Shown piece by piece: positions 40,390-50,669 of a DNA stretch of 64,000 nt (position 1 is its first letter; every line of letters starts with the position of its first letter). The notes below the pieces were generated by a model. The model worked only from the letters and a program-made list of their open reading frames with translations, was not told where the DNA came from and made no database searches. The stretch comes from Echeneis naucrates (Eukaryota; Chordata; Actinopteri; Carangiformes; Echeneidae), in the NCBI RefSeq assembly GCF_900963305.1, contig NC_042526.1, positions 17,737,001-17,801,000 of the forward strand, in the 5' to 3' direction. The position numbers and the translations under genes were made by a program.

Positions 40390-40408
40390 ACACCGCCACC
40401 GATGAGCA
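40390..40408 (+). promoter_or_regulatory. proximal sequence element (PSE) of the first U4 gene
   Basis: ACACCGCCACCGATGAGCA occupies -61 to -43 relative to the U4 start. It aligns without gaps with the PSE of the last copy (59934-59952) at the same distance, with 13 of 19 bases equal, although the flanks are otherwise unrelated. The motif is bound by SNAPc and fixes the Pol II start of snRNA genes. Confidence 0.7.
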
Positions 40409-40450
40409 TATGCAGCGGAGTGACACCCTCGTGTCTGACGAATACTCATC

Positions 40451-40594
40451 AGCTTTGCGCAGTGGCAGTATCGTAGCCTATGAGGTTTATCCGAGGCGCG
40501 ATTATTGCTAGTTGAAAACTTTACCCAATACCCCGCCTTGACGACTTGAAATATAGTCGGCAATGGCAATTTTTGACGGTCTCTAAGGAGACTG
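40451..40594 (+). ncRNA. RNU4: U4 snRNA, copy 1 (left edge of cluster)
   Basis: This 144-base sequence has all parts of vertebrate U4. The 5' arm AGCUUUGCGCAGUGGC pairs with U6 as stem II. The 5' stem-loop has the k-turn (UAUGAGG...CCGAGG) that binds the 15.5K/SNU13 protein. UUGCUAGUUG forms stem I and the adjoining stem III, ACCCAAUACCCCGCC is the single-stranded centre, then come the central hairpin, the Sm site AAUUUUUGAC and the 3' hairpin. U4 base-pairs with U6 and keeps it inactive in the U4/U6.U5 tri-snRNP until BRR2 unwinds the pair. This copy starts with AGC, unlike most of the cluster. Three changes in the central hairpin (G89U, U112A, G113A) improve pairing. Together with the SPH and PSE elements it is a good candidate for an expressed gene. 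It has no introns, as usual. Confidence 0.97.
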
Positions 40595-40848
40595 ATTTCA
40601 CTGTCCAACATAAATGAATTTAGAAAAAACCGACAAAATCTGTAGTTCTCACATAAAAAGGTCACGAAGCTGTCCATTACCTTAAAATCAAACTCAAATT
40701 CCGTCTGATGCGTTCATTACTGTTGTATGTTTTTCTTTTTATCTACAGTCTTATTAACCGCTCATACATATATGAGCCACGTTTTATTTTGAACATCATA
40801 ATCCCTAAACCGGATATATAGACTATGTATTATCCAACCTGTAGTGAT

Positions 40849-40877
40849 ACCCAATACCCCGCCTGGACGACTTGAAA
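40849..40877 (+). pseudogene. U4 snRNA fragment (nt 73-101)
   Basis: The bases ACCCAATACCCCGCCTGGAC then GACTTGAAA match the U4 centre and central hairpin exactly, with nothing of the 5' arm or the Sm site beside it. It follows a diverged type A flank (from 40595) and is followed by AAAGTCTGGGTTTTGAGTAC, which recurs near 58891 after copy 16. It is therefore a scar at the edge of the long spacer, not a gene. Confidence 0.9.
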
Positions 40878-41269
40878 AAGAAAAGTCTGGGTTTTGAGTA
40901 CTACCCGAGTGCGTTCTTCTTTAACATCCAGATTATCTGACTTAATCGAGCATCAAATTATCAGTTTGCTGACTTTGTATAAAAGGGACTATTCATACAT
41001 TTTTTTTGCTGTTTCCTGTTTCCTGTTAAAAAACAGAAGTCACGTTTTCCATCTAATATCTTAATAAAAGCATGAATATCCCCTAACTCCCTGAATTTAT
41101 TTGCAATTCTATAAAAAATATTATTTATGGTCTTGCTTTCAAGTAGATGTTAAATTAGGTGGAGACTGTTATGTTGACTATAGTATATAGAATAGATATA
41201 AATTTAGGAATGTCGCAAATTAGATAAAACGGGCAATAATGGTAAAAGAAATAAAACACATTTTCCAGA

Positions 41270-41625
41270 CTCAGGGATGCAGTTTCTTTATTGAAGACAC
41301 AAAATAAATTTCACTGTAACACCAACTATACATCAATGTCAAACAGAGCTCAGGCTTTTAATTTAAGAGATTTCAACCTCTAAATTTTCATCTGTAAATT
41401 AATGAACAATGACAACGACGGGAAACAAAGGTGTCTGCAATCACGCTATAAATTGTGTTCATCCACATTGCAGAAGATCACACCACCAAACATGGGGTAG
41501 TTTTTCTGATGAAATCAAAGACCTGTTTGTAGCAACAGCTGATTTCCCTCTTGCAGCAGTAGCATCGGTGCTAAGAAGAGTATCATTTCCATCGCAGTCT
41601 TCATCGCTGCTGCTGCTTTCATCAC
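41270..41625 (-). other. candidate terminal exon of a minus-strand transcript (copy 1)
   Basis: On the minus strand, TTTCTACACCAG gives a splice acceptor at 41626-41627 and AATAAA lies at 41287-41292, so a terminal exon of about 350 bases would fit. It begins with a frame reading GDESSSSDEDCDGNDTLLST, acidic and serine-rich, open for about 55 codons. A second frame starts at an ATG three bases inside the exon and reads MKAAAAMKTAMEMILFLAPM then LLLQEGNQLLLQTGL, hydrophobic. Neither frame is favoured by the differences between the two copies, so a non-coding exon is equally possible. Confidence 0.35.
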
Positions 41626-42255
41626 CTGGTGTAGAAAACAGAAATCATTATACAAAAGTGCAGACATTTTTATTCACACTATATCCATTACACGTAAACA
41701 TGGTTACATTCACAAATGCATGGCCAAATATAAACAACAGAAACACTGAACCTCTACACAGATTTATGGCATTAATACTGCTGTTTTTCCTCACATATAG
41801 AACAATGATGCGTTCATTTTGAAGGGCAGGAATTGCATTTATATCCCAGCATGCTATTTTTATTTCTCTCCTTCAGCCCTCCACCCTCTCAACCCAATTC
41901 TGGACTATGTCCTACTATGCACATCACTGTCACAGCTGCAAATGGTACATAACGTAACCTACACAACAAGAACAAAAGCTACGTCGTTATTTTTACAGTT
42001 TTATATTTATCCGAAAGTTAATCTCATATTTTAAAAAAATAACTAAATAACACTTCCTTAAGAAAATGCGCGTGCGAGTTGAAACCGATTTAAATACAGC
42101 ACAGTTCATGTGCAGCATTGTTCCATTATATCCGGCTGTAACGAATTTGCAACAAATTGAATTCATCATGTAACGTCAAAAATATTAGTCACGTGTATGT
42201 CAGCTGTAGAAACAAGCAGTAGGCTGGTGCGTTTTTGTTTCTTGGAACAACTTAC

Positions 42256-42451
42256 CTCAAATTAGCCAATTTTTCCAAATTTGCTGAATCGTTTCGCGCG
42301 TATTGCTAACCGGAACTTTCACTTCCATCAACCGATGGTAGTTCCGGCGCCTACCAGTCCTACGAGAAACTGGTGCTGCAAAAAGGTTCCTATGCAAGTA
42401 CTGAGGACGCATCAACCGGAATCGGAGGAATACACCCGTCATCCGGGACAC
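42256..42451 (-). other. candidate 5' exon with 64-codon frame, minus strand (copy 1)
   Basis: A 64-codon frame begins MSRMTGVFLRFRLMRPQYLH, contains the very basic SRRTGRRRNYHRL and ends ETIQQIWKNWLI. Its TGA lies one base before a splice donor (GAG/GTAAGT, intron bases 42250-42255). The basic N-terminus resembles a mitochondrial presequence, but no family is recognised. In the second copy (51656-51878) three of the four base changes alter the residue, so there is no sign of protein constraint. The exon could be 5' UTR or a non-coding RNA. Its start upstream of 42451 is not defined. Confidence 0.3.
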
Positions 42452-42817
42452 ATTCTGAATGGAAGCGGCTTAAGGCAAATTCACGCAATCGGGGTTGAAG
42501 GGATATATGAAACATAGACAAACTACCGGAGGGGAATATATTTTAGTTCATAAAATATATTTAATGAAAGCCAACATAGGCTTTTGTGAGCCCTGTTCAA
42601 AACAGCAGTCTTTTTAGTTGGATATAATAAAAGTTCGTCATTTCTTATCCAAGTTTTGAAGTAAAATTACTGTTAATGTGAGTCAGAAGTAAAACGAGCA
42701 CCTCCAACATGTAGTCCCTCCTACTAACAGAGACTGCAGCCCCCACAGTGAACAGCAAACCCCTAACAAAAGTGTGTGTTGATCCCCCACACACTCTCTC
42801 TGGGACTGTTCCTCTTC

Positions 42818-42963
42818 ATCTTTGCGCAGTGGGCAGTATCGTAGCCTATGAGGTTTATCCGAGGCGCGATTATTGCTAGTTGAAAACCTTTACCCAATAC
42901 CCCGCCTGGACGACTTGAAATATAGTTGGCTGTGGCAATTTTTGACGGTCTCTTAGGAGACTG
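42818..42963 (+). ncRNA. U4 snRNA, copy 2 (two inserted bases, possibly a pseudogene)
   Basis: At 146 bases it is two longer than the other copies. One extra G follows G15 in the stem II arm (CAGUGGGCAG), and one extra C lies next to C69 (GAAAACCUUUACCC) in the part that approaches U6 as stem III. It also has C108U (a G-U wobble in the central hairpin) and A135U in the 3' loop. The PSE (ACCCCTAACAAAAGTG) is present. The 3' flank is type A. Because both insertions lie in U6-pairing parts, function is doubtful. Confidence 0.9.
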
Positions 42964-43548
42964 ATTAAACTGTCCAACATTAATAAACTCCAAAGAAAGC
43001 ACTATTTTGCGTTGTTCTTACACAAGTCCTGTCACATAACTGTCCACTACTTCAAAAACTAACTTGAGTTCCATCTGATGCGTTCATTACTGTTGCTGTG
43101 TATGTTTTTCTTTTATCTACAGTCTTAATAACCGCTCATACATATATGAGTCACGTTTTATTTTGAACATCATAATCACGAAAACCGGATATATAGACTA
43201 GTTGAGCTACAGAGGCAAAAACAATTTAAATTTGATCAAATAGAGGCTTTAATCAGTCCTACACAGTGGAGCTAGGATATCCTTAGCCAGGATAAAATAA
43301 ACTGTCTATCTTTACTTACTAAGTATTTTGTACATTATATTTGGTTGTATTCATTTCCATGTGGAAAAAATCTGTAAGTTTTTAAGTAAATTAGTGTGAA
43401 TGTGAGTCAGAAGTAAACTGAGTACCTCCAACATGTAGTGATTAGTCCCTCCTACTAACAGAGACTACAGCCCCCACAGTGAACAGCAAACCCCTAACAA
43501 AGGTGTGTGTTGATCCCCCACACACTCTCTCTGGGACTGTTCCTCTTC

Positions 43549-43692
43549 ATCTTTGCGCAGTGGCAATATCGTAGCCTATGAGGTTTATCCGAGGCGCGAT
43601 TATTGCTAGTTGAAAACTTTACCCAATACCCCGCCTGGACGATTTGAAATATAGTCGGCTGTGGCAATTTTTGACGGTCTCTAAGGAGACGC
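43549..43692 (+). ncRNA. U4 snRNA, copy 3
   Basis: Starts AUCUUUGCGC. It differs from the array consensus (copy 10) by G18A in the linker between stem II and the 5' stem-loop, by C95U (wobble pair in the central hairpin), and at the 3' end, where GACGC replaces GACUG. The Sm site is intact and a PSE is present. Type B flank follows. Confidence 0.95.
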
Positions 43693-44280
43693 ATCTTTAT
43701 GTCTAATATTAACATGATGGTCGTCTTCAAGTTATGAGTGAGCTGTTCCCGTGCTGTGTGGAGTCAGAGCAACAAAATTATTTGGTTGTATGTGAGGAGC
43801 TGCAGTGTTTCTCATCTTTGTTTAAACTGCACTAAGATATTATTCTTCATGTGTTTTTCCAGTTAAAACCCATAGAAGTCTCTTTTCCATGGAATAACTT
43901 AATGAGAACAGACCGCATACATATGAAACAAAGTCAAGCATCAGATGGCAGAAATATTTCAATTTGATATCATAGAGTCTTTAATCAGCCCTACACAGTG
44001 GAGCTAGGACATCCTTAGCCAGGATAAAATAAAATGTCTATCTTACTTACTAAGTATTTTGTACATTATATTTGGTTGTATTCATTTCCATGTGGAAAAA
44101 TCTGTAAAGTTTTTAAGTAAATTTAGTGTGAATGTGAGTCAGAAGTAAACTGAGTACCTTCAACATGTAGTGATTAGTCCCTCCTACTAACAGAGACTAC
44201 AGCCCCCACAGTGAACAGCAAACCCCTAACAAAGGTGTGTGTTGATCCCCCACACACTCTCTCTGGGACTCTTCCGCTTT

Positions 44281-44424
44281 ATCTTTGCGCAGTGGCAGTA
44301 TCGTAGCCTATGAGGTTTATCCGAGGCGCGATTATTGCTAGTTGAAAACTTTACCCAATACCCCGCCTGGACGACTTGAAATATAGTCGGCTGTGGCAAT
44401 TTTTGACGGTCCCTAAGGAGGCTG
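44281..44424 (+). ncRNA. U4 snRNA, copy 4
   Basis: Differs from copy 10 by U132C and A141G in the 3' hairpin, which leave one C-A mismatch and one G-U pair in a six-pair stem. The 5' arm, k-turn, stem I and Sm site are unchanged. PSE present. Type B flank. It shares both changes with copy 13. Confidence 0.95.
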
Positions 44425-44995
44425 CTCTTTATGTCAAATATTAACATGATGGTAGTCTTCAAGTTATGAGTGAGCTGTTCCCGTGCTGTGTGGAGTCAGA
44501 GCAAAAAAAAATATTTTCTTGTACGTGAGGAGCTGCAGTGTTTCTCATCTTTGTTTAAACTGCACTAAGATATTATTCTTCATGTATTTTTCCAGTTAAA
44601 ACCCATAGAAGTCTCTTTTCCATGGAATAACTTAATGAGAACAGACCGCACGTACATATGAAACACAGTCAAGCATCAGAGGGCAGAAATATTTCAACTT
44701 GATATAATGGAGGCTTTAATCAGCCCTGATCAGAACCGCGAGGAGCTCTTTAGGTAGAAAATAATAAAGGTTCACCTGTTGTCAGGAAACACGATATTAT
44801 GATATTTCCCAGTTTTGAATGCGGATTCTGTGAAGATAAGTAAATGCAGCTGAGTCAGAAGTAAAATGAGCACCTCCAACCTGTAGTGATTAGTCCCTCC
44901 CACCGACAGAGACTGCAGCCCCCACAGTGAACAGCAAACCCCTAACAAAGTGTGTGTTGATTCCCCACACACTCTCTCTGGGACTGTTCATCTTA

Positions 44996-45139
44996 ATCTT
45001 TGCGCAGTGGCAGTATCGTAGCCTATGAGGTTTATCCGAGGCGCGATTATTGCTAGTTGAAAACTTTACCCAATACCCCGCCTGGACGACCTGAAATATA
45101 GTCGGCTGTGGCAATTTTTGACGGTCTCTAAGGAGACTG
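44996..45139 (+). ncRNA. U4 snRNA, copy 5
   Basis: One difference from copy 10, U96C at the edge of the central hairpin loop. All U6-pairing and protein-binding parts are unchanged. The PSE is slightly shortened (ACCCCTAACAAAGTGTG). Type A flank; about 450 bases downstream the unit is cut by the retroviral fossil. Confidence 0.96.
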
Positions 45140-45584
45140 ATTAAACTGTCCAACATTAATAAACTCCAAAGAAAGCACTATTTTGCGTTGTTCTTCCACA
45201 AGTCTGTCACATAACTGTCCACTACTTCAAAAACTAACTTGAGTTCCATCTGATGCGTTCATTACTGTTGCTGTGTATGTTTTTCTTTTATCTACAGTCT
45301 TAATAACCGCTCATACATATATGAGTCACGTTTTATTTTGAACATCATAATCACGAAAACCGGATATATAGACTAGTTGAGCTACAGAGGGCAAAAACAA
45401 TTTAATTTGATCAAATAGAGGCTTTAATCAGTCCTGCACAGTGGAGCTAGGATATCCTTAGCCAGGATAAAATAAATGTCTATCTTTACTTGCTAAGTAT
45501 TTTGTACATTATATTTGGTTGTATTCATTTCCATGTGGAAAAATCTGTAAAGTTTTTCAGTACATGTAGCGTTAATGCGAGTCA

Positions 45585-47331
45585 TTGTCTGTAAACACAT
45601 TGTCACATTGTCTGTAAACAGTGAAGTGACTGAGAAAAGAGATCGTTGTGAAAACCGTGGTTGGGGTTGCAAGGCAATTGGGACTGTTAGAGTCTTTCTA
45701 ATAGCTGGCCCCGGGAGGTAGTCGCCGACGGGACTAGATAGTCGTCTGAATGGAACCTCCCTAGGTGAATTCGACATATAAATTTTTAAGGTGACTTGGT
45801 TGCTAAATTTCCTTGTGATAGTCCGGAGTCGCGGACCTGATGTAAGTGCTCATGTGACTAGGCACCGTAACTGGTGTTCAACAGAACCGTATGTGAGTGT
45901 AGACCAGAGGTCCGGGACTTAATGAGGACAACAAGGAGGGCTTAAGATCTCATAGTGGTAAAAGATTTTAAAATTATAAGGATATAGAGGATTGAATATT
46001 TAATGTTTTTGTAGGGTTGGAGTCCCAGGGTTAAGCCCTAAAAGTCCCCTAACTTGCTATTGCCAAAGAGTAGTGAAGTTTGTAGGTCGTTTAAGGGATC
46101 CAAGGCGCAAACGTGTCAGTAAATCCAGGATAGTTTTACTGCAGAGTGTATTAATTTGTTTTTTACTCCGAGAGAGGGATCAGTTTGTAGCCTTAAGCTC
46201 TCGTCAGAAATTCCGTATTGGAGGTATCCGAGAGTGATCTGAGAGACTGAGGGTTGGAGATCCTGGCTGGAGCCTAGAAGTCCAGAGGTTTAAAAAATCT
46301 CGGTGTCATATTATTTTTATGTGGGGAAAACAATTGGGGTGGCAGTTACAACAGTGTCTCAGGAGTGTTGCATTGAGTGTCTGAGTTGTAAACACATGTA
46401 GTGGAAACCTAACGGTGCTAACACAAGCTACACGTCTCACTGAAAAGTGAGTGCAGCTCATTGGGTCAGTGGCTCGGGTGAACTCCATACACACTGACTG
46501 GCTCAAGGCTATACACAACTTAACGGTCAGTTGCTCGGGTGTATGCCATACAAACTGACTGGCTGTTGGGGAGTAGAGTTAAAAAAAAAAAAAGAGAGAA
46601 GAGGGGGCCAAATTAGATAAAATTAGTTTTTCAGGGGGAGCTGGAGAGCAGGAGAATCTGTAATGACAGAGATTAAGTGAACGGAATCCGAACAGGATGT
46701 ACGTATACCACACACACATACATCTAGGATGGATGGTGAGTTGGATAGAGTGAAGAGTTTGGTGATAATTATTCTAGACCCATGATGTAAGCAATGGAAA
46801 CCAGTAAGTGATGAGTAGACAGGCAGGACAGGCGAGACAGAAACTAAATCATAAAATTGATGCTTTGTGGGAAGAATGGAAATAGGAGGAGGAGAGTGGA
46901 GGACAGTAGTGGTAGTTTATTGTAGTTTTTAATACAACTTGAGGCCACTGCAAAACAGGAGCTAGATAAACATAAGAAAAAAAACAACCAAAGTTGTTTC
47001 AAAAGAAATCTTGGATGAAAGAACTTCTTAAGAAAGATACATAAACAAGAGCACTGATTCATCAATTAACTCTAGCCTGCGTTGTGCTTTATGCAAAAAA
47101 AAAAAAAAAAGAATCCCAACACATACAAATAAGAAACAGGAGGCCCTGAGGCCAAACCCCTCCACCCCTCCCACTGCATCTCTCTACCCACAGCTGCCCT
47201 GCTCTGCTCCACCACCTTATCAAATGCTGTTAGTAGAAGTGAAGGGATTGCTTGAGATGGAGGAAATGAATGAGGATTTAAAAAAAATGTCTTCAAGAAT
47301 TAACCGAAGCCCGGCTTCATGAGTTATTGTT

Positions 47332-47364
<33 letters not shown>

Positions 47365-49736
47365 AAATCACAATAACGTACACAAGAGTTAATTGAAAGG
47401 TCCAGTCCTACTTAAAGATAACATGATCAATACATGTGTGAAGGTTAAAATCAACAGAAAAAAGTAAAAAAAAGCTGCTCTGTAGTCTGGACAGACTGAC
47501 TGTGGCATTTCCTGATGGTTTTACAACACACTGTTCTATTCCATCTCTCCCCACCACCTCACACATGATGTTGGCCGCCAACAACACTCCTCCAGCAACT
47601 GCTTACGGTGACATTTATGGGGATTGATCACTCCTGATGGCCCCACATTTACTGGCATGATCTCTTTGTTTACTCAGTGGCGTCCCTGGTTACAGGCTCT
47701 GCATCCCCACTCTCCTCCCACTGACCCCTACCATGTCACATTGCTTTACGATAGAGATAGAAATGATGTTTACCAGCACACCTTCTACAGTGAAGTGGAG
47801 GGCACGGGTTAGCATATTCAAGCTGACTCAATCCTGGTTGGGCCTGAGGGTGTGTCTTGTCGTGCATGCAAGATCATCAAGCTAAAGATTTGGGCTCCAT
47901 GTGTAAACGTCTCATGTCAGTGTCTGATTGATCTCCTACGCAAATTCTTGGTCTGCTTTACACCCCATCTTGACAAGTCGTATAAAATAGTGCATGCTAC
48001 ACGTGATGTTGCTCTGATGGAACATAGATATATTGAGAGATTTCATGACCGAGAGAAAACGGATCATGAGTCTGCCGAGCCCATGTTGTCTTCGATGCCG
48101 TCTGGCCTGTGGTCACAGAGCCTGACAGATTTTGGCTTCCGTTCATCATTCTCACCCATCACATTTAAACACAGTGCACTTCGACCTATTTGGCAGTCTC
48201 AATATCAGCAAAACCTGAGGATGCACTGGGCATACAAGACACAGTTGAAGGTTTTTTGAAAGTAGGAGTTTTACAGAGGTCTTATTCTAGCTGGGATACT
48301 CACATTTTACTTGTCGTAAACACAGACCTAGGGAGGTACTGCATGGCACAAGACCTCAGGGCCATAAATGCTGTCACCACTACTAAAGTAATTATTTACT
48401 TTGCAACATAAGAGCTGTTCTGAATAAAGTTTGTGTGACCGAAGATTTATGTTGTGGACGGCGTTATGTTTTCAGAAGTAGGAGTGAAGGTTTTGAGTGC
48501 TTTTTATTTTAAAGGTTTCTTACAGATACAAGTTAAGTGATAGGACTTTGAATAAAAGAAAGATTTTCTTTTTTCTTTTTATATTTCCTTTATGTATTAA
48601 AATGGATGATGTAATAAGGAAACAACTGCTTGGATTTACATGTATTGTATATATTGTTCTACCTTTGTTGTTTAGGGAGGAGTCGGAGTAAAAAAAAAAA
48701 GGGGGTGTCTGTCACATGTTCGGAGATCAGTGTTGTACAGTGATAATTAATAACACGGCACCTGATAGGCCATTAGAGTTTTGAATGGCGAAATAGCTGC
48801 ACACACTGGAATAAATGACCCACTCATTGATATTTTAGATTCCTGGTTTGGTAAGTGCCGAAACCTGGTGATGTTATCTCCTCCCTCATTTTTGTTACAG
48901 GATTATTGGTACTGTGTGGATGTTGTTGTATACCTTGTATTTGTGCTTTATGTCGCCATCTCATCACTGCCACCACTGAGGGAAAGGAGCCTCAGATTCA
49001 GCCTCCCCCATATCAGATGTCCCTCCTTACAAGGGAGATAGTAAATGATGGTTTTGAGGGCGACACCTGATGGCATCACAGGGTCTTGCGTAGTGTATTT
49101 TTTTTATTATTTTTTTTTTGGTTGATCTCAGAAATGTCTGAGATCAAAAGGGGGATTGTTGGGATTTCTGACCTATGTTATTTACATACTTTTGTATGGT
49201 AGATAATCATGCTGTTTTAACTCAGTGAATCACATATTGTTTTAATATCAGATTTTATACCCCTTACATGTTTTTATATTAAAGATGTATATACAGTATA
49301 TATAATCATGGCCTTTTTATGATTGAATGAAGGAGAAACACTGGGGTTGTGGACTTTGCGGTTTGTGTCTGTTCTCCTTTCTCATCCACAGAAAACAGGG
49401 ACCTACAACAGCAATAAGTGGCTGATCGCAGGAATGGAGCCAGATGATATAAGGAGGAAGTGTGCAACCCGAAAAAGTCACACCCATATACCTCATTTCC
49501 TTTGTGTAACCATAACAAAAACTGGACCAGGGAAAGATAGAGCATCAGACTTCGTGAACTGATGCTGGAGTTGTCTGCTGGTCAGGGAAACATAGTCTGG
49601 TCCAGAGCTCTGTAAACGATCTCTTTTTTATACTCTATTTCACTGTTAGTGTTCAAATAAAACATATGAAACTGGTTTGGACGTCTCCTTCATCCTTCAT
49701 CAAACGAATGTGTGAGTTCACTTTGGGAACGCAACA
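45585..49736 (+). mobile_element. endogenous retrovirus fossil (class I-like, gamma/epsilon type), broken
   Basis: The element lies between U4 copies 5 and 6. Recognisable parts in order are a leader/gag-like stretch, the start of a pol region (a DLRAINAV reverse-transcriptase motif near 48350), the tail of an envelope transmembrane protein (cysteine-rich CGCCCIPC next to a hydrophobic stretch, about 48900-48960), a polypurine tract and one LTR. Much of the coding region is missing and the element has several breaks, so it is a decayed fossil. Only one LTR is recognised, so its age cannot be read from an LTR pair. A long A run lies near 47336. The family call rests on the pol and envelope motifs and is moderate. 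Confidence 0.75.
49157..49736 (+). repeat. LTR of the retroviral fossil
   Basis: It begins TGTTGGG directly after a purine tract (AAAAGGGGGAT) and ends ACGCAACA, the TG...CA pattern of retroviral LTRs, about 580 bases. It has an AATAAA at 49656-49661. The DNA to its right (CTACCTCGTTATTTTT) matches the long spacer near 51377, indicating that the insertion was into long-spacer sequence. Confidence 0.8.
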
Positions 49737-49810
49737 CTACCTCGTTATTTTTTACATGTTTATATTTATTATTTATCCCCCACACACTCTCTCTGGGACT
49801 GTTCCTCTTC

Positions 49811-49954
49811 ATCTTTGCGCAGTGGCAGTATCGTAGCCTATGAGGTTTATCCGAGGCGCGATTATTGCTAGTTGAAAACTTTACCCAATACCCCGCCTGG
49901 ACGACTTGAAATATAGTCGGCTGTGGCAGTTTTTGACGGTCTCTAAGGAGACTG
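49811..49954 (+). ncRNA. U4 snRNA, copy 6 (Sm-site change and no PSE, probable pseudogene)
   Basis: The body matches copy 10 except A119G, which turns the Sm site from AAUUUUUG into AGUUUUUG. The unit's usual upstream sequence survives only back to about -37; further upstream is long-spacer sequence and then the retroviral LTR, so the PSE at -59 is absent. Loss of the promoter and a changed Sm site in the same copy suggest that it is silent. Type A flank follows. Confidence 0.92.
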
Positions 49955-50669
49955 ATTAAACTGTCCAACATTAATAAACTCCAAAGAAAGCACTAATTTG
50001 CGTTGTTCTTACACAAGTCTGTCACATAACTGTCCACTACTTCAAAAACTAACTTCAGTTCCATCGGATGCGTTCATTACTGTTGTTGTGTATGTTTTTC
50101 TTTTATCTACAGTCTTAATAACTGCTCATACATATATGAGTCACGTTTTATTTTGAACATCATAATCACGAAAACCGGATATATAGACTAGTTGAGCTAC
50201 AGAGGGCACAAACAATTTAATTTGATCAAATAGAGGCTTTAATCAGTCCTACACAGTGGAGCTAGGATATCCTTAGCCAGGATAAAATAAATGTCTATCT
50301 TTACTTACTAAGTATTTTGTACATTATATTTGGTTGTATTCATTTCCATGTGGAAAAATCTGTAAAGTTTTTAAGTAAATTTAGTGTGAATGTGAGTCAG
50401 AAGTAAACTGAGTACCTCCAGCATGTAGTGATTAGTCCCTCCCACCGACAGAGACTACAGCCCCCACAGTGAACAGCAAACCCCGTGTGTTGATGATTTC
50501 CAATTCTATAAAAAAAATTATTATTTGTGGTTTTGCTTTCAAGTAGATGTTAAATTAAGTGGAGACTGTTATACTGACTATAGTATATAGAATAGATATA
50601 AATTTAGGAATGTCGCAAATTAGATAAAACGGGCAATAATGGTAAAAGAAATAAAACACATTATCCCGA

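Larger units (their letters stand above)
39360..40450. promoter_or_regulatory. CpG-rich regulatory region upstream of the first U4 gene
   Basis: CpGs become frequent from about 39370 up to the first U4 gene after several kb of CpG-poor DNA. The stretch includes a perfect CRE palindrome TGACGTCA at 39605-39612 and a CRE-like TGACGTGA near 39558. It ends with the SPH-like element and PSE listed separately. Minus-strand donor-like motifs (AACAG/GTACGT, GTCAG/GTACGA) near 39550-39580 could mark a divergent first exon. Open frames on both strands at 40095-40476 overlap the promoter elements and are not supported as genes. Confidence 0.4.
41100..42530. repeat. long-spacer segment, copy 1 (about 1.43 kb)
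   Basis: From about 41105 to 42530 the sequence recurs almost unchanged at about 50505-51930, a shift of 9400-9401 bases, with few substitutions and small A-run length differences. The first part (41105-41210) is also found, more decayed, at 59100-59180. The segment separates U4 copies 1 and 2 here and copies 6 and 7 in the other place. It contains the possible two-exon minus-strand unit. Confidence 0.93.

Noticed and set aside
40144-40476. 110-codon plus-strand frame starting MELATNMNECFAPNIW
   Set aside because: It runs through the SPH element, the PSE and the 5' end of U4 copy 1, so it is more likely a chance frame in promoter DNA.
41625-42259. In-frame TGA at the exon junction read as selenocysteine, giving NWLI-U-GDESSSS
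   Set aside because: No cysteine homologue is known to me and no SECIS-like element was identified; copies show no protein constraint.
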